Of a stretch of 64,000 nucleotides of DNA, positions 35,845 to 48,400 are shown one piece after another. Where the stretch lies: assembly GCA_035772735.1 (NCBI GenBank), contig JASDFA010000006.1:28871501-28935500 (forward strand), given 5' to 3'. How positions within the stretch are numbered: position 1 is the first letter of the stretch; each line of letters starts with the position of its first letter. Under the pieces are notes generated by a model. That model saw only the letters and a program-made list of their open reading frames with translations. It ran no database searches and was not told the DNA's origin. Origin of the DNA: Datura wrightii. Taxonomy: Eukaryota > Streptophyta > Magnoliopsida > Solanales > Solanaceae. The translations under genes and the position numbers were made by a program.

Positions 35845-38800
35845 CTACAAAATCTTCCATTTGCGCTCCACAGCATTAGTGATCATTGATATGCAGTATG
35901 CAGCACTCAATGGATAATCTGAAACTGCAAGATGAATTAGATGATTAGACAAGGTTCAGCTGCAGAAAAAATGCAATAATTTGCCAAGATGATTTTCGTG
36001 TAGTGAAAACAGCATGCACCTAGTTGAGAATTTACATTTAGAATATACATGCATGGGGCCAATAACTTGTCAAACTCATCAGTATAACAAGATGAGTTTT
36101 CATTTGCAGATGATGGTTTAGAAGCATCATGTAAGTTAAGATGCAGTTGAGAGCCGCATATATTTGCTTCGGAGTTGACAGGCTGACACTGAACCAAACT
36201 CATAGGAGAGAACAATCTCCCTTACTTTACAAGTTTTGTATGCATATATACCAGAATAACATGATAAAAATAAAGGTTATGTTTGATAACCAACCATATC
36301 TACATTATACACCCGCCGCAACCTATTAATTTTCATTTGCCAAAGTCATGAGTTGCCCTCGAGAAGTACTTTTAATCTCCAGGAAGATCAATAGTATCCT
36401 AGTATTACCAATTTAGCTACAGACACAAGTAACTGATGTTCGCATTCCTGCGCATTAAACACTAGCGATGCAAATCAAGGCAAAGACAGAAGAATCAAAT
36501 GACAACACTTAATAACAAGAGAAAGCTTACTCGATATATAATCTTCAACATAGTCTTTATCAATTTTCCCATGGGCCATAGCCCCAACCTGCATGTATGA
36601 AATATCAAGTAGACTATAACTTCACACAAAATGAAGTTGTCTATAGAAAATTACACTAGTTCATACCACAAAAACAAGGTTCATGTCATTGTTGATGCCA
36701 TTAACATAGTCCTGAATATCCACCAGCTTCTCAGAACTATGAGAGAAGCCTGATGCATAAGCAAACTGGGGTATTAGTCACTTGTCAAGAACATCCCATT
36801 AGAGAAGAAAAGAATTAAAACAGCAAAATTATTCACCTATCTTCCGACAGTCAATGGGTAGATACTGCGTAACAGGGTTTTTTATAACACGTAACAGTTT
36901 CTCTCGCTTACCAACAGCAGTTATACTCAGCTTTTGTAGCAGCTGCACTGAATTTGAAGCAACATCAGAAAACAGAAAAATAAGACAAATCACAGATGGG
37001 AATAAAAGCCTGACCATGGATGAGGGAAGAAATTTCACTCAAGGTAATTTAACTTACACATGATGCCAGCAAATCGCTTGAATGTCCTAGGGATACGAAC
37101 ATGAGGTTTTACTTCAAAAAGGACACCTTTCTCAGTCCTCACATACAAAGCTTTTAATCGCCCAGCTTTATTTACTCGGCTATCTAAAATTGAAAGCATT
37201 GCCTGTGAAAGGAAAGAAAAACTTACACAAACATTTTAGGAAAAAGACGAACGAGGATCGCCTCATAAAACAATCATGAACTTTTTGCCATAATTAAGTG
37301 CAAATGAAGTTGGCGAACACCAATTCCTTTCTTTCATTAGCTACATCTAATCTTCCTGCTTCCCCCGCTAGAAGAAGGGATCTAACAGGAAGGAAGGAAA
37401 AATCTCGTGCTCTCCTTTTCTATTAAACTTTTAGCAACCGCTGCTTATAATTTTTTCTCTTCTTCATATTTCAACAAAAAATTATATACTAAAGAAGAAG
37501 CACCAGCTCTCCACTGCAATTCCATCTATGCTCCCCACTTCCACAATACACACTCAGAATCTTAACCAGAACGAAGTAGAATAGAAGCAAGACCAAGTTG
37601 ATGAACTCACTCTAAAGAACTAACACTGAGCAAGAGAAATGGAAGGGAAACCCACAGCCCAAGCAATCCATATCTGCATCTTTTCATGTAAGGTAATGGA
37701 GATGCTTGTGAAAGAAATAAAGAAGCTGACAGACAGACGTCATCCCATGGTTGATATTGCCAAATGTCTAAATCAAACCATGTCGCATGCAGAGAGCCTG
37801 AGTTGCACAGAACCAGAGGGTGGTGGGTTAGAAAGCATCTGATTTCATGTTTCTTTTTTTTTTCTCCTTTTGACAGTGGCAGAAACTTAATCATTAAGTG
37901 TCAGTTGGGTAACTAATCAAAAAAACATGCTTAGCCACTTATCCATAGTCCTAACTTTGACATGTTCTCTAATCTCTTCAGTAGAATTTTCTTTTTACCT
38001 TTGGGACACAAAACAACTATTGTAGATGACCGTGGACGGCATATATTAGATGCTGCCTTAATTGCAAAGCGGATTGCAGAATTGAATAAGTGGATTCTAG
38101 AGTGAATAAGCAAGATCTTGCCTAAAGGCATATGACCATGACGATTGGGAAGATGGCATTTGGTAGAAGATGGAGAAATGGATAAAGTTTTGCACAACTA
38201 TGTTGAGATTCCATTCTGATAAATGAAAGTGCCAGAGGAGAGAAACTAGAGAGTTTTGGAAGGCAAAGAGAGATCCATAGTGCAAATGAAAATGATCTTG
38301 TTGTTTCGGGTTTACCTTAGTAGTGCACATGCTGTCCCCACTTGTATAGATGACTAGGAAGATAAAATAACATGTTTGTAGAGTTTGAAAGAACTCATCT
38401 TTGTAATATTGTTGTACACATCTTGTATCCAGAAGTTCCTTTTTTATATTAAAAAAGATGTATTATTATGAGAAGAAGCTATTTTGCATCCCATTCCATG
38501 TATTCAACTGAAACAAAACCTAGAAAAAGGTAAGAGTACGTATGGACTGAACAGACTCGGTTATGCTCATTCTAATTTCATCTTCTCTTTTATCTTTCTT
38601 GTTTAATCCAAACTCATATTTCTTTTTTTTGTGTATATATATATATATATATATGACTACTTGGCTATTTCCTGGTCAAGTACCAGATATCTCTTTCCTT
38701 AGCATTATTCCTTTTTAGTAATTCAGGCACTGATTAATCCCAGGTTACTCAGACTGAACTTGACCTTGGATCAGAAAACATCATCGACATGATTCTTTAA

Positions 38801-40057
38801 TATTCCTTCACTCCCAACTTGTTTGACACTCTTTCATTTCGGTATGTTCCAAAAAGATTGGCAACTTTCTACATTTAGCAACTATCTAAATGTACATTTA
38901 CTATTTTTATGATAAACTTTTTACATCCCTCTTTTTTTCCATCAACGTGACTTGTTGGAGATCCCACTACGCGCAGACAATTAGTTTTATGATAAGGATA
39001 CTTTTGACACCTTACGCATATTTAGCTTATGTGTCAAAACTCTTTCCAATTAAATACCGTCAAACAAATTGGAACAAAAGGAGCATGTTTTGATGTCAAC
39101 TAATTGAGCTCATGTGCAAATTCACACAAATTCTGTACAAAGTTCATTGTGTCTCAGCTTTCTTGTTTGATTTTTGGCTATCCAAATTGACAAACTTAGG
39201 TTAAAAAGTCAAATCAGTTTGCTGACGACATACTTTCACTTGCAGGACTCTATACCTCACCAGCCATCTCCACAAAAAATTGACAAAAGTTCGACTCAAC
39301 TTCTTGCTGATTACCATTGATCAATGGCCCACATTCAGATAGCATCTCAAATGGGGGACACTTAAATCTGAAGTCTACAGGAACACCATATTGTTCATAC
39401 TATAGGAATATTGGGCAACAAGATAGGCCCGGAGTTCCAAAGTCAACTAACCTGATGAGCAATATCAGGCCGATAATCAGAAGGGTTTCGACCATTCTTC
39501 TTCAGAAAGTTGGAGTGTTCATCCGAATTCAGAAGTTGGTAAGTCTGTATCAACAAGAGGAAGAGATTATTATACACAACAACTTCCACTTCCTTTATAC
39601 ACATTGAAGGGGAGGGATGAGCATTATATGCGATGCTAAAGATATTAATAAGATGGACTAGTGGGCAGTTGGATAGCAGCATATAATACTGAAAAAGTTA
39701 CAAGCTTCTTCTGAGGCAGACATTCAGGAGCTATGAAATCAAAACCATAATGAAAGTAGACGACATTGCAAAGACAGACAGACAGACCTTTCCAATTTTA
39801 GCAATTTCCAGAGAAGCTCTTTCAATGATGAAAATAACACCAGGTTTAGTGCTTTGATCAGTTGCAACAACAGGAATACCAGCTAGTAAATCTACAACTC
39901 TTTCAGCTGCCTCAGTGTCTGCCGCAGTGTGTTCTGTTCTCGCTCTTTTTTCTGGCCCTGATGATTCCTCTTCCAAAGGTTCCTCTATTTCTTCTTTATC
40001 ATAATTCTCTTCTTTCTTTTTTCTCTTCTCCCCTTTTACTTTGTATGGTCGCACCAT
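35845..40057 (-). CDS. EMG1: 18S rRNA pseudouridine N1-methyltransferase EMG1/NEP1 (7 exons, 279 aa)
   Basis: Exons in transcription order: 40057-39788, 39544-39452, 37202-37058, 36947-36837, 36750-36668, 36588-36531 and 35924-35845. All introns are GT-AG with consistent phases, and the total is 840 nt including TAG. The protein starts MVRPYKVKGEKRKKK and has a charged low-complexity region (residues 20-50). The SPOUT methyltransferase core follows: GVIFIIERASLEIAKIG, QLLNSDEHSNFLKK, PHVRIPRTFKRFAGIM, AVGKREKLLRVIKNPVTQYLP, the SAM-binding knot VGAMAHGKIDKDY (about 235-247), and the ending SDYPLSAAYCI. Nep1/Emg1 dimers methylate a pseudouridine in 18S rRNA in the nucleolus and help assemble the 40S subunit. 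The length matches plant orthologues. The gene converges on MLO, with about 1 kb between stop codons. Intron 2 is long (2,249 nt) and carries a MITE-like insertion. All core motifs are intact, so the gene is probably functional. Confidence 0.93.
38804..39083. mobile_element. Short MITE-like insertion in EMG1 intron 2
   Basis: The left end (TTCCTTCACTCCCAACTTG, then TTTGACACTCTTTC) resembles the reverse complement of the right end (CTCCTTTTGTTCCAATTTG, then TTTGACGGT). The inverted ends span about 30 bp and enclose roughly 280 bp without coding potential. This resembles plant Stowaway/Mutator-type MITEs. I could not find a convincing target-site duplication, so the exact ends are approximate. 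Confidence 0.45.
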
Positions 40058-40103
40058 TTCTTCTCAGTAGCTCAGAACTTCAGGGAAGAAAAAGATTGTC
40101 AAC

Positions 40104-40149
40104 TAGGGTTTGGCGGGTGAAGCCCTTGCCTCAGCCATATTTAAGGCCC
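40104..40149 (-). promoter_or_regulatory. EMG1 upstream region with telo-box and GGGCC motif
   Basis: On the minus strand, upstream of the EMG1 ATG (40057), there is a telo-box AAACCCTA at 40111-40104. Further upstream are a TTAAATATGG TATA-like stretch and a GGGCC motif at 40149-40145. Telo-boxes with GGGCC/TGGGCY elements are typical of plant ribosomal-protein and ribosome-assembly genes, which fits EMG1. The motifs are visible; their use as a promoter is inferred. Confidence 0.5.
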
Positions 40150-41119
40150 GAAAAATTACAAACGATACCATGTATAATTATTAAAAAAAAAAAATCATAA
40201 TATATTTATCTTCTTATAATTTTTTTTTTCTTTTCATATGTATAATCCTTTTTCATGTTTCTCTTAATTTTCCTTTCTAATTTAAATTTAGATTCTTTAA
40301 ATAAGCAAATTCTTTTAATTACATTTGGTAATTGAATAACACATTCATTATTTTTAATGTACTAGTTTAGTGAACACGCCTCACACGTGTCCCTCATATT
40401 AATAAAAATAAAAATTTTAAAATGACATAACTGACATTTAAAAAATGTGTTTGTACAACAATATAAGAATCTAGAAAGAAAATTATAAATTTTAAGTTAA
40501 TAAATAATTATATTTAAGAGTTTGATTCAATCCAGTAATTCTTTGCTCAGTTTGTTTTAATACTTGTTTCAATGAGCAAAAATATCGTAGACATAGAGTT
40601 TGACTGAAAGGTGAAAAATCGTTTACTTTTTCATGACCACTTAAATGCACGCATTATATGTATATTTCATGTTAATTATTAGAAAGAATTATATTATTAC
40701 ACTATTAACATATTAACATTTAATATAAATATTAGCACTATAAAGATGCATTATAATATAAAGTTGTATAGTAGAGTAAAACATATATTATAAGTTATTC
40801 GTCTAAACAATTAGTTATCATTGAATCCAACTTAATGTTACAATTAGGATTAATACTATTAGTGCGTCCATTTATGATGTAACAGATCTTGTCTTGTTGT
40901 AAATATATTTTTCATTTTTCATTTAATTATTGAAAAGTATAGCATTAATTTTTGTGCCCTGCAAAAAAGTTAAACTTTAATAGTCTCTCTCTCTTTATCT
41001 ATTTATCTCTCTCACTCTCTCTATATATATACATACATACACACATATATAAGAACTAAAACATATATGTAAAAATATAAAATATAAATGTAGAATATGA
41101 TACCAAAAAAAATTATTAC

Positions 41120-41290
41120 CTCTTCATCAACTAATGTTATAGTCATTCGAGTGCCTTTCTTTGCTCCCTCTCTATACTCTTTTAATAATCCAGCTCCAAT
41201 TACTAAAAATTTTATTATCCAATGAGAATCATATCGTCTTAAGTTGTTAATTGGCATAATTTCATTCACGAAACCCTTTTTAGATTCCAT
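41120..41290 (-). pseudogene. RPA-like first exon in Helitron unit (copy 1)
   Basis: Encodes MESKKGFVNEIMPINNLRRY and then HWIIKFLVIGAGLL-KEYREGAKKGTRMTITLVDEE. It stops at a good splice donor (GAG|GTAATA). The pattern (PINNL, W-IK-LVI, GTR-T-TLVDEE) resembles the first OB-fold of plant RPA70-like proteins carried by Helitrons. No downstream exon could be identified, so it is listed as a fragment. The family call is inferred. Confidence 0.4.
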
Positions 41291-42759
41291 TACAGGATTA
41301 TCTAAAACAAATTATGCATTAGAGTTATAATTATAATAATTTATAATTTTATTTTAAAAAAATTATTTTATGAGATGAAGATATTTTTACTTGAATAGAT
41401 GAGCTTGTAAATATATGAGTAGATGAAGAATATCAGTTACAAACAACACAAATTTTAAATCACATAATATCAATATAAGACTTAATTAAAAGAGATAGCA
41501 TAGTAACAATATTCGACTCAACTAAAAGACACAATTATTTTGAATATAAACAACTTGAGCTGATATAGTAATTATTGTTTTATTATTCAAATCCACAATA
41601 TAAGAAAATTCACAACATGAAAAAAAGAGATAGATTAACAGAAAATATACAAGATTGGAGATTGAATTAAATGTGTTGATATAGAAGAGTTAATGAGTTA
41701 AATTATGTAATTATAAATCTTTTTATAAAAGTTGAAGAATTTGTAATTTAATTTTTTTAAAGTATAAAAATGTTAGGGCATTACTATCAAAAAAGGGAAA
41801 AAAACATTTTCTCTACTATGAAAAGGAAAAAGAAAAAAAAAACAAAAGATTTTCCAAATGAAAAAGGAACTAACTTTCAGTGGAATTTTTTTTTTCAATT
41901 TGTACTATAAATACAGTTATGCCACAAAAATAAAATCTAATATGATAAAATAAGGTGATGAAATAATTAATAATAATAATTATGTAAAAATAGTAAAATG
42001 ACAATTTTATCTATTACGATATCTTTTAATGAATGACAAAAAATTCAATCAACATTTTTAAGGATCTTATACGCGCTTCGCGCGTTTTCCTCGTATTAAT
42101 AAGAATAAATTTATAAAAATAACATAAATAATATTTAAAAGATGTGTTTGTGTAACAATATAAGAATTTAGAAAGAAAATTATGAATTTCAAATTGATAA
42201 ATGATTATATTTAAGAGTTGGAGTCAATCTAGTAATTCTTTTTTTGAGATTGTTCTAATACTTGTTTCAATGAACAAAAACGTCATTAAAATAATGTTTG
42301 ATTCAAAGGTAAAAAAGTTATTCTCTTTTACATGAATACTTAAATGCATGCATTATATGTATATAGAAATATTAATATTTTCTATATATTTCAAACAAGG
42401 AAGAATTTAATACATAAAATTTAGTTAATCTTAAAATCCTAATTAAATATTAAAAAAATAATTAAATAACTACTTTGTCAAGTATGAACTCTATTTTTAA
42501 AATGGTAAAAAGGTGAATGATATTTTGCTACGAGGCTTCATACTTTAAATATTTAATAATAACTTAATTCTAAACTTTTCATGTTACTCTTTATAAAATG
42601 ATTTCAGCTTGACTTTTTTATCCTTCTCTTAATCTTTGTGTTTAGTCAAACACTTTACATAAAATGAACTTCATATAAATTGAAACAAAAAAATAGTGTA
42701 GATTTAACTAAAGAAGGTGAATAACAAGAATACTTGATTAATTGAAACAATTTAAAGTA

Positions 42760-42761
42760 TG

Positions 42762-42807
<46 letters not shown>
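42760..42807. repeat. TA microsatellite
   Basis: A nearly pure (TA) run of about 48 bp within the Helitron-like region. Confidence 0.85.
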
Positions 42808-42809
<2 letters not shown>

Positions 42810-43673
42810 GGTGGAATTCACGTATTAATACATAATAAAATTACACTCTTTAATTTATATTTTTAGTGTGAAATATTATTTAGAAAATTAGTTAGTTTAA
42901 TAAATAATGGATTGATATATGAGTTAACAGAATTGTATTGAAAGTCTTAAATGTTAGGACTTTTAATATAGTTCAAATAAGAAAATATTTAAGAAGCAAA
43001 ATTTTAGTCAATTTTAAAGTACTAAATATTAGGGGATTTACTTTTTACAAATTAGTAAAAATCTATAATAATTAAATAACAATTAATTGAGGAAAATAGT
43101 AAATGACAATTTTATTTATTTTAGAATCTTTTAATGAAGGGCAAAAAGATCAATCAGTATTTATAAGGACATTCGTGCTTATATCTATAAAGAATATTTT
43201 GTTAAGTAAATAGGCATAAGATATTATGCATATATTGAATATTATATTTGTTGATGAAATCTAAAGAAATTACCAAAGATTGTATCATTGAAAGATTATA
43301 TTGTATCTTCAAACGAAATAAAATTATTTGAAAAGATAATAGTAGAAAAATGTTTGTTGCATTCCTGAACTATGGTATTGTTATTGAACTAGCATCAATC
43401 TCCTTGTTTGCTGATACAAAATTAGAATTAATTAATGCGTCTGTTTATGATGCAACAGATCTTGTCTTGTTGTAAATATTCTTTTCACTTTTCAATATAT
43501 AACTATTAAAAAGTCTAGCATGAATTTTTGTGCTCTGTAAAAAATTAAAACTTTGACGGTCAAAAACATATATATAAAAATATAAAATGTAATAAAAAAA
43601 TATAAGAACGCAAATATATATGTAAAATATAAAATATAGAAGATAGAATATAATAAGAAAAAAGAATTATTAC

Positions 43674-43826
43674 CTCTTCATCAACTAATGTTATAGTCAT
43701 TCTTGTGTCTTTCTTTGTTCCCTTTTTATACTCTTTTACTAATCTTGCAGCTTTAATTACTAAGACTTTTATTATCCAATGAAAGTAATATCGCTTTAAG
43801 TTGTTAATTGGTACAATTTTATTCAT
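43674..43826 (-). pseudogene. RPA-like first exon in Helitron unit (copy 2)
   Basis: A homologue of 41120-41290: MNKIVPINNLKRY, HWIIKVLVI, KEYKKGTKKDTRMTITLVDEE, ending at the same GAG|GTAATA donor. The two copies differ by many substitutions yet keep the reading frame. In this copy the homologous MESKKGF-like segment lies upstream of the ATG used. Confidence 0.4.
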
Positions 43827-44821
43827 GAAATTCTTTTTAGATTCAATTACAATATTATCTAAAATAAATTATGCACAAGAGTTATAATTATAATAATTTA
43901 TAATTTTATAAAAAATTTATTTTATGAGATGAAGAGATTTTGCTGAATGGATAAAACTTGTGAATCTATGAGTAAATAAAGAATGTCAGTTATAAATAAA
44001 ACAAAATCTAAATCACGTAACATCAATATAAGACTCAGTTAAAGGAGATAACATAGTATCAACATTAGACTTAACTAAAAGAGACAATCTAAGTAAAATT
44101 ATTTTGAATATAAATAACTTGGGCTGGCATAACAATTATTATTGTGTTTTTCAAATCCAAAATATAAAAAAAATTAATAACATAAAAGAAAAGAGATAGA
44201 TTAACACGAAAACATACAAGGTTGGAGATTGAATCAAAAGTGTTCATGTAGAAGAGTTGATGAATTAAATTATGCAATTATAAATCCTTTTATTAAAGTG
44301 AAAAGATTTATAAATCAAAAAGAATTTAAAAGTATAAGAATATTAGGACAATACTATTTTAAAAAAAATTAATCAAAAAGAAAAAAAAAACTTTTGAAAA
44401 AAAAATTCTTCCTGAAAAGGAAAAAGAATTCTTCGTGAAGGTTGTGTTTTTACTAAAATTTATTATTTTAAAAAAAAATTTACACTATAAATATAGTTAT
44501 GAAACAAGAAGAAAACCTAATATAATAAAATAAAATAGAAAAAAATTCATAACTATCAAAACGGAATAAAAACTCAATGAATTTTTTTTTATTTCACCAC
44601 AAATAGAGTTATGCCATAAATAAAAAATATAATATGATAAAATAAAATAATGAAAATAATAAAAAAATAATAATTGTATAAAAAATAGTAAATGAATAAT
44701 TTAGATAATAACTATGTAAAAATAGTAAATGACAATTCTGTCTATTACGATGTCTTTTAATGAAAGGAAAAAAGTTCAATCAACATTTCTAAGGGCCTTC
44801 ACACTTTTAATATAATATAGA

Positions 44822-45482
44822 TTTTGTGAGTAGTGTCCTAACTTAATTGATTCTATAAAATTTGATTGAGCATGTCAAGGGTGGACGGGTGGCACAAGGA
44901 GGCGTTAGTAAGACTTGATTTAGGCCTCACTTGCTGCACTTAATCAAGGTCTGAATCTGAATGGTTTAGACCTTATGCCATTAAATTGATTTCTTTACAT
45001 TAAGATTTAAGCACTTATTAGGTCTGAATAAGTCTTAATCATTAATACCTTAAACAAAGTCTTTAATATATTTTTATTTTTGGATAATTTTCACGATTGC
45101 TTTATCCAAATCACTAACCATCATCATTAATCGTCGTTGTTATCGCTACCATTGTCAACCATCATTACTGTTGGCGTCAACCACCTCTGCTATCATAACC
45201 ACCATTGGCAATCACCATTGTTGTTAACTGCTACTGTCAATTGCTATCATATTTAACACCTTCATTATTATAATTATACTAGTTACCGATTACGTGCATT
45301 CCATGTTTATACCTTACTAATGTGACATATTTTTAAAAAGTGATAATACAAAAATAATACATGTACAACATATCTTAAGCCTTAGAAAGGTCAAATTTTT
45401 TTAATGTATTGGTTAACTACAAAATTAAAATATTCTCATTTTTTATGCATGACATAATTTGCAGAACCCATCACAAATAAAT
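44822..45482. other. Spacer with degenerate CAY trinucleotide stretch
   Basis: Positions about 45105-45260 are built from ACCATCATT, GTTGTTAT and CCACCATTG-like trinucleotide words. A CTAGT-like Helitron end with GCACGTAAT may lie near 45288-45305 on the minus strand. No gene was recognised. Confidence 0.4.
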
Positions 45483-48400
45483 TGTTATGCCTCAGGGACC
45501 CAAGGATCAGATCCGAGAGTCGAAACGATGAAAAACTGAAACTTCGCACCAGGTTACAGAATGATCTGTGAAGTGGCTCGTGGAGTGACCATGAGTCGTG
45601 AGGTAAATCATGGTCAAGTAGGGCCTGGCAAGGTTTTGGGTGAGGCCACGAGCATGACTACGAGTCGTGGTCAGACCTCACGATTCGTGAGGTTATCCGT
45701 GGCATGGACTGAGAGGTTGGCTAAGGTTTTGGGACAGTGGGGCTCACGGGTGGTGACCACGATTCATGTTCGGCTCCAACGATTCGTGGGGTCCCCTGAG
45801 TGAATTGGGCAGTAGACTTCACGACTCCAGGCCACGAGTCGTTGGTCCTGGTCACAAGTCGCGCAGTCCCTCGTGGAGACTGGCAGTCAGCAAATTTCTG
45901 CGATTTTAGTAAGAGCCTTTCCGTAATTCCTAAGTCATAGGGGCCTATACTACGTCGTTTTAACATCAGAAAAGGTGATTTCAGAGGGAATAGACTAGCT
46001 TAAGCCCTCATTCATGCATGCAAAGGTTTGGGAAGGTGATAGAAGGGTGATCTAGGCGATTTCAAGGTATTCTTCCTCAATTTCTTCTTGGGCTTTCAAG
46101 GGAAGTTAAGAACCAGTTATTCTCAGGTATGTAAGGCTATCAATGGGTGATTTCTTCCACACCCATGCCCATCCTCTATGATTTTTACGAAAATTTTACT
46201 AAAAGCTCATAGGGTTTTGATGATAATTTTTATAAAAGTCTAATGATTTGATAATAGGTTTTGTGATTTTAGATTCCCATCATAATCTATGGGTTTTAAT
46301 AAGTTTTTATTATTTAAATCATTTATAATTTTATCAATTTCGATTTCTATGAAATTAATCCTAATTATGCATGACCTATGATGAATCGATTTATGATCTT
46401 CTCTTCAAATGATGATATTTTCGAACCCAACATGATTTACGATTTGAATTATGAATTTATGATATTACCCATCATGATTTTATGAATTTGAAGCTATATG
46501 CATGATTTACAAGTATGTATGAACCTTATGAATCATGAATTATGTTTTGGCCGATTCACGGGCCTCGTTTCTGTCACGCCCCACCTTGGGAGGCATGACT
46601 GACACCTGGTGCCCTACTAGGACTTGGACTGCTGGGCTAGCTGAGCCTAAGTACTTCTGGTGCCAGGCTGGCTCTAACTCTAGATTCAAGAAAACAACGG
46701 GCTATATAACGGCTATAAATACAGCCTCCGGTCGACTAGGCCTATAGCCACCTGTAAGCAAACAACAGCTACCCAGAACAACTGAATTAATAGGGAACCT
46801 ATGCGGACCGACAAGGCCACCATGCTGTCTAGTTATTTCTGAATCAAGAAAACAAGTGCTAAACTGCTACATGACCAGCAAGGTCACCACTACCAACTGA
46901 ATAAGGCTCCACACGGCTATCATAAACAAACTAATACACACGGCCTCACACGACCGGTATAGCTAACCACAGGGAATGTATGATCTGCAAGCCTCTAAGA
47001 ATACTGATAAGATGGTCGGGACAGGGCTTCGGCCTACCCATACTATACAACAAAAGAAAAGGAATAAATATCTAACTGTCTAGCTCCGGATGACAGGAGA
47101 TGATGACTCTGTATGCTGGCTAGAATTACGAGGGATCGGCTCCTCGTCTATGAGTACCTGCAGGCAAGTAACGCAGTGCCCCAAAACGGGCGTCAGTACC
47201 GCTGGTACTTAGTATGCAAAGCAACAACTTGAAAATAACTGAAGACAAGTAATATAACTGATAGAACTGATATAGAAAGAAGTAGACTGTAACTGACTGA
47301 AAGTATGAGTTTAAGACTGTCCTCAACTATGCTGGAAGGAGTAGGAGTCATACCTGGTAACGCGACATTCTATTGTCTATTTATTCATAACTAACATAAC
47401 CTGGCATAATATAGCATAACATAACATAACATAGCACACATAAACCTTACCTGGCCTCCATAAGCCGGAAGGTACAACCAACACGCAATCTATACCCCTA
47501 CCCCAGTCATCCCATCTCCCATAGTAACTATAAGCATCCTTCCAGTCCCCTGGGTATGCACTTGGGCCCGCTGAGCCCCTAACTATAACTGTACCTGAGT
47601 CCGGAGGACTCCTGAAATCAACCCCCTGGGCGTACCCGCTCGACGAGGGTGTATAAAAGCCGACCAAGGCAAAATATGGGGAAACTGGCATCCCATCTTC
47701 GTCCCCTAGGGGACGGCATGCCACTCCATAAAGCAACGTATCCTCACCCTCTGGCGGACAAGTCGATACAACTATTAACCCTGGGGCGGTCATGGATGCT
47801 AGGTAATCCAACCCAAAACAGTACAGTCAAGTCTCAACTGATAATACTAACTGCATACGATACATGCTTAAACTAATGATAATGGTATATATATAATTTC
47901 TGTCGTACTATGCTGAATCTGATACTGAAACAAGATATAATATTTCTTCTAAGAATCATGTTGTATGACTAAGTTTCATGATAAACATGATTTACTATTT
48001 CTAACATGCTTTATAAAAATTCATATTAAGCTACTATTCTATTTCTGAAATACTTTACGGGCACTTGTATTGCTTTACTAAGTTTCGGCTGAACACGATA
48101 ATATCCTGACATACTTTACTAGATTACATACTGGGCATGCTGTACTGTTTCTGAAACTTTCTACTAGAATTTATCTCGTGCTAGTAAGTTTCATGCTACA
48201 CATGACATGATGTTTCTAACATCATACTAAAATTTATACTAAACATAATATGCGGCTTCTGAAACATTCTACTGGCACTTGAACTATTTTACTATGCTGG
48301 AACTACTAGCTTGCCGAAGAAACTGGCTTTACATACCTCAGTTTCTGACTTCTGGACTAACTAATGTAAGTCGGCCAATATACAACTATTTCTTCCAACT

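Larger units (their letters stand above)
40362..44821 (-). mobile_element. Helitron-like element with internally duplicated units
   Basis: On the minus strand it starts TCTATATTATATTAAAAG (from 44821) and ends CTAAACTAG (to 40362). The 3' end is preceded by a short hairpin (GGACACG/CGTGTTC) about 10 nt upstream. It sits between an A and a T. These are the hallmarks of Helitrons. Start-like sequences (AATGTTGATTGA followed by TTCATTAAAAGA) recur near 42060 and 43180. An end-like hairpin, GCGCGAAGCGCG, lies at 42072-42083. The body therefore consists of two or three related units. No Rep/helicase protein is present. Confidence 0.7.

Noticed and set aside
37607..38330. Several ORFs in EMG1 intron 2
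   Set aside because: They fall between two well-supported coding exons, lie on both strands and show no domain.
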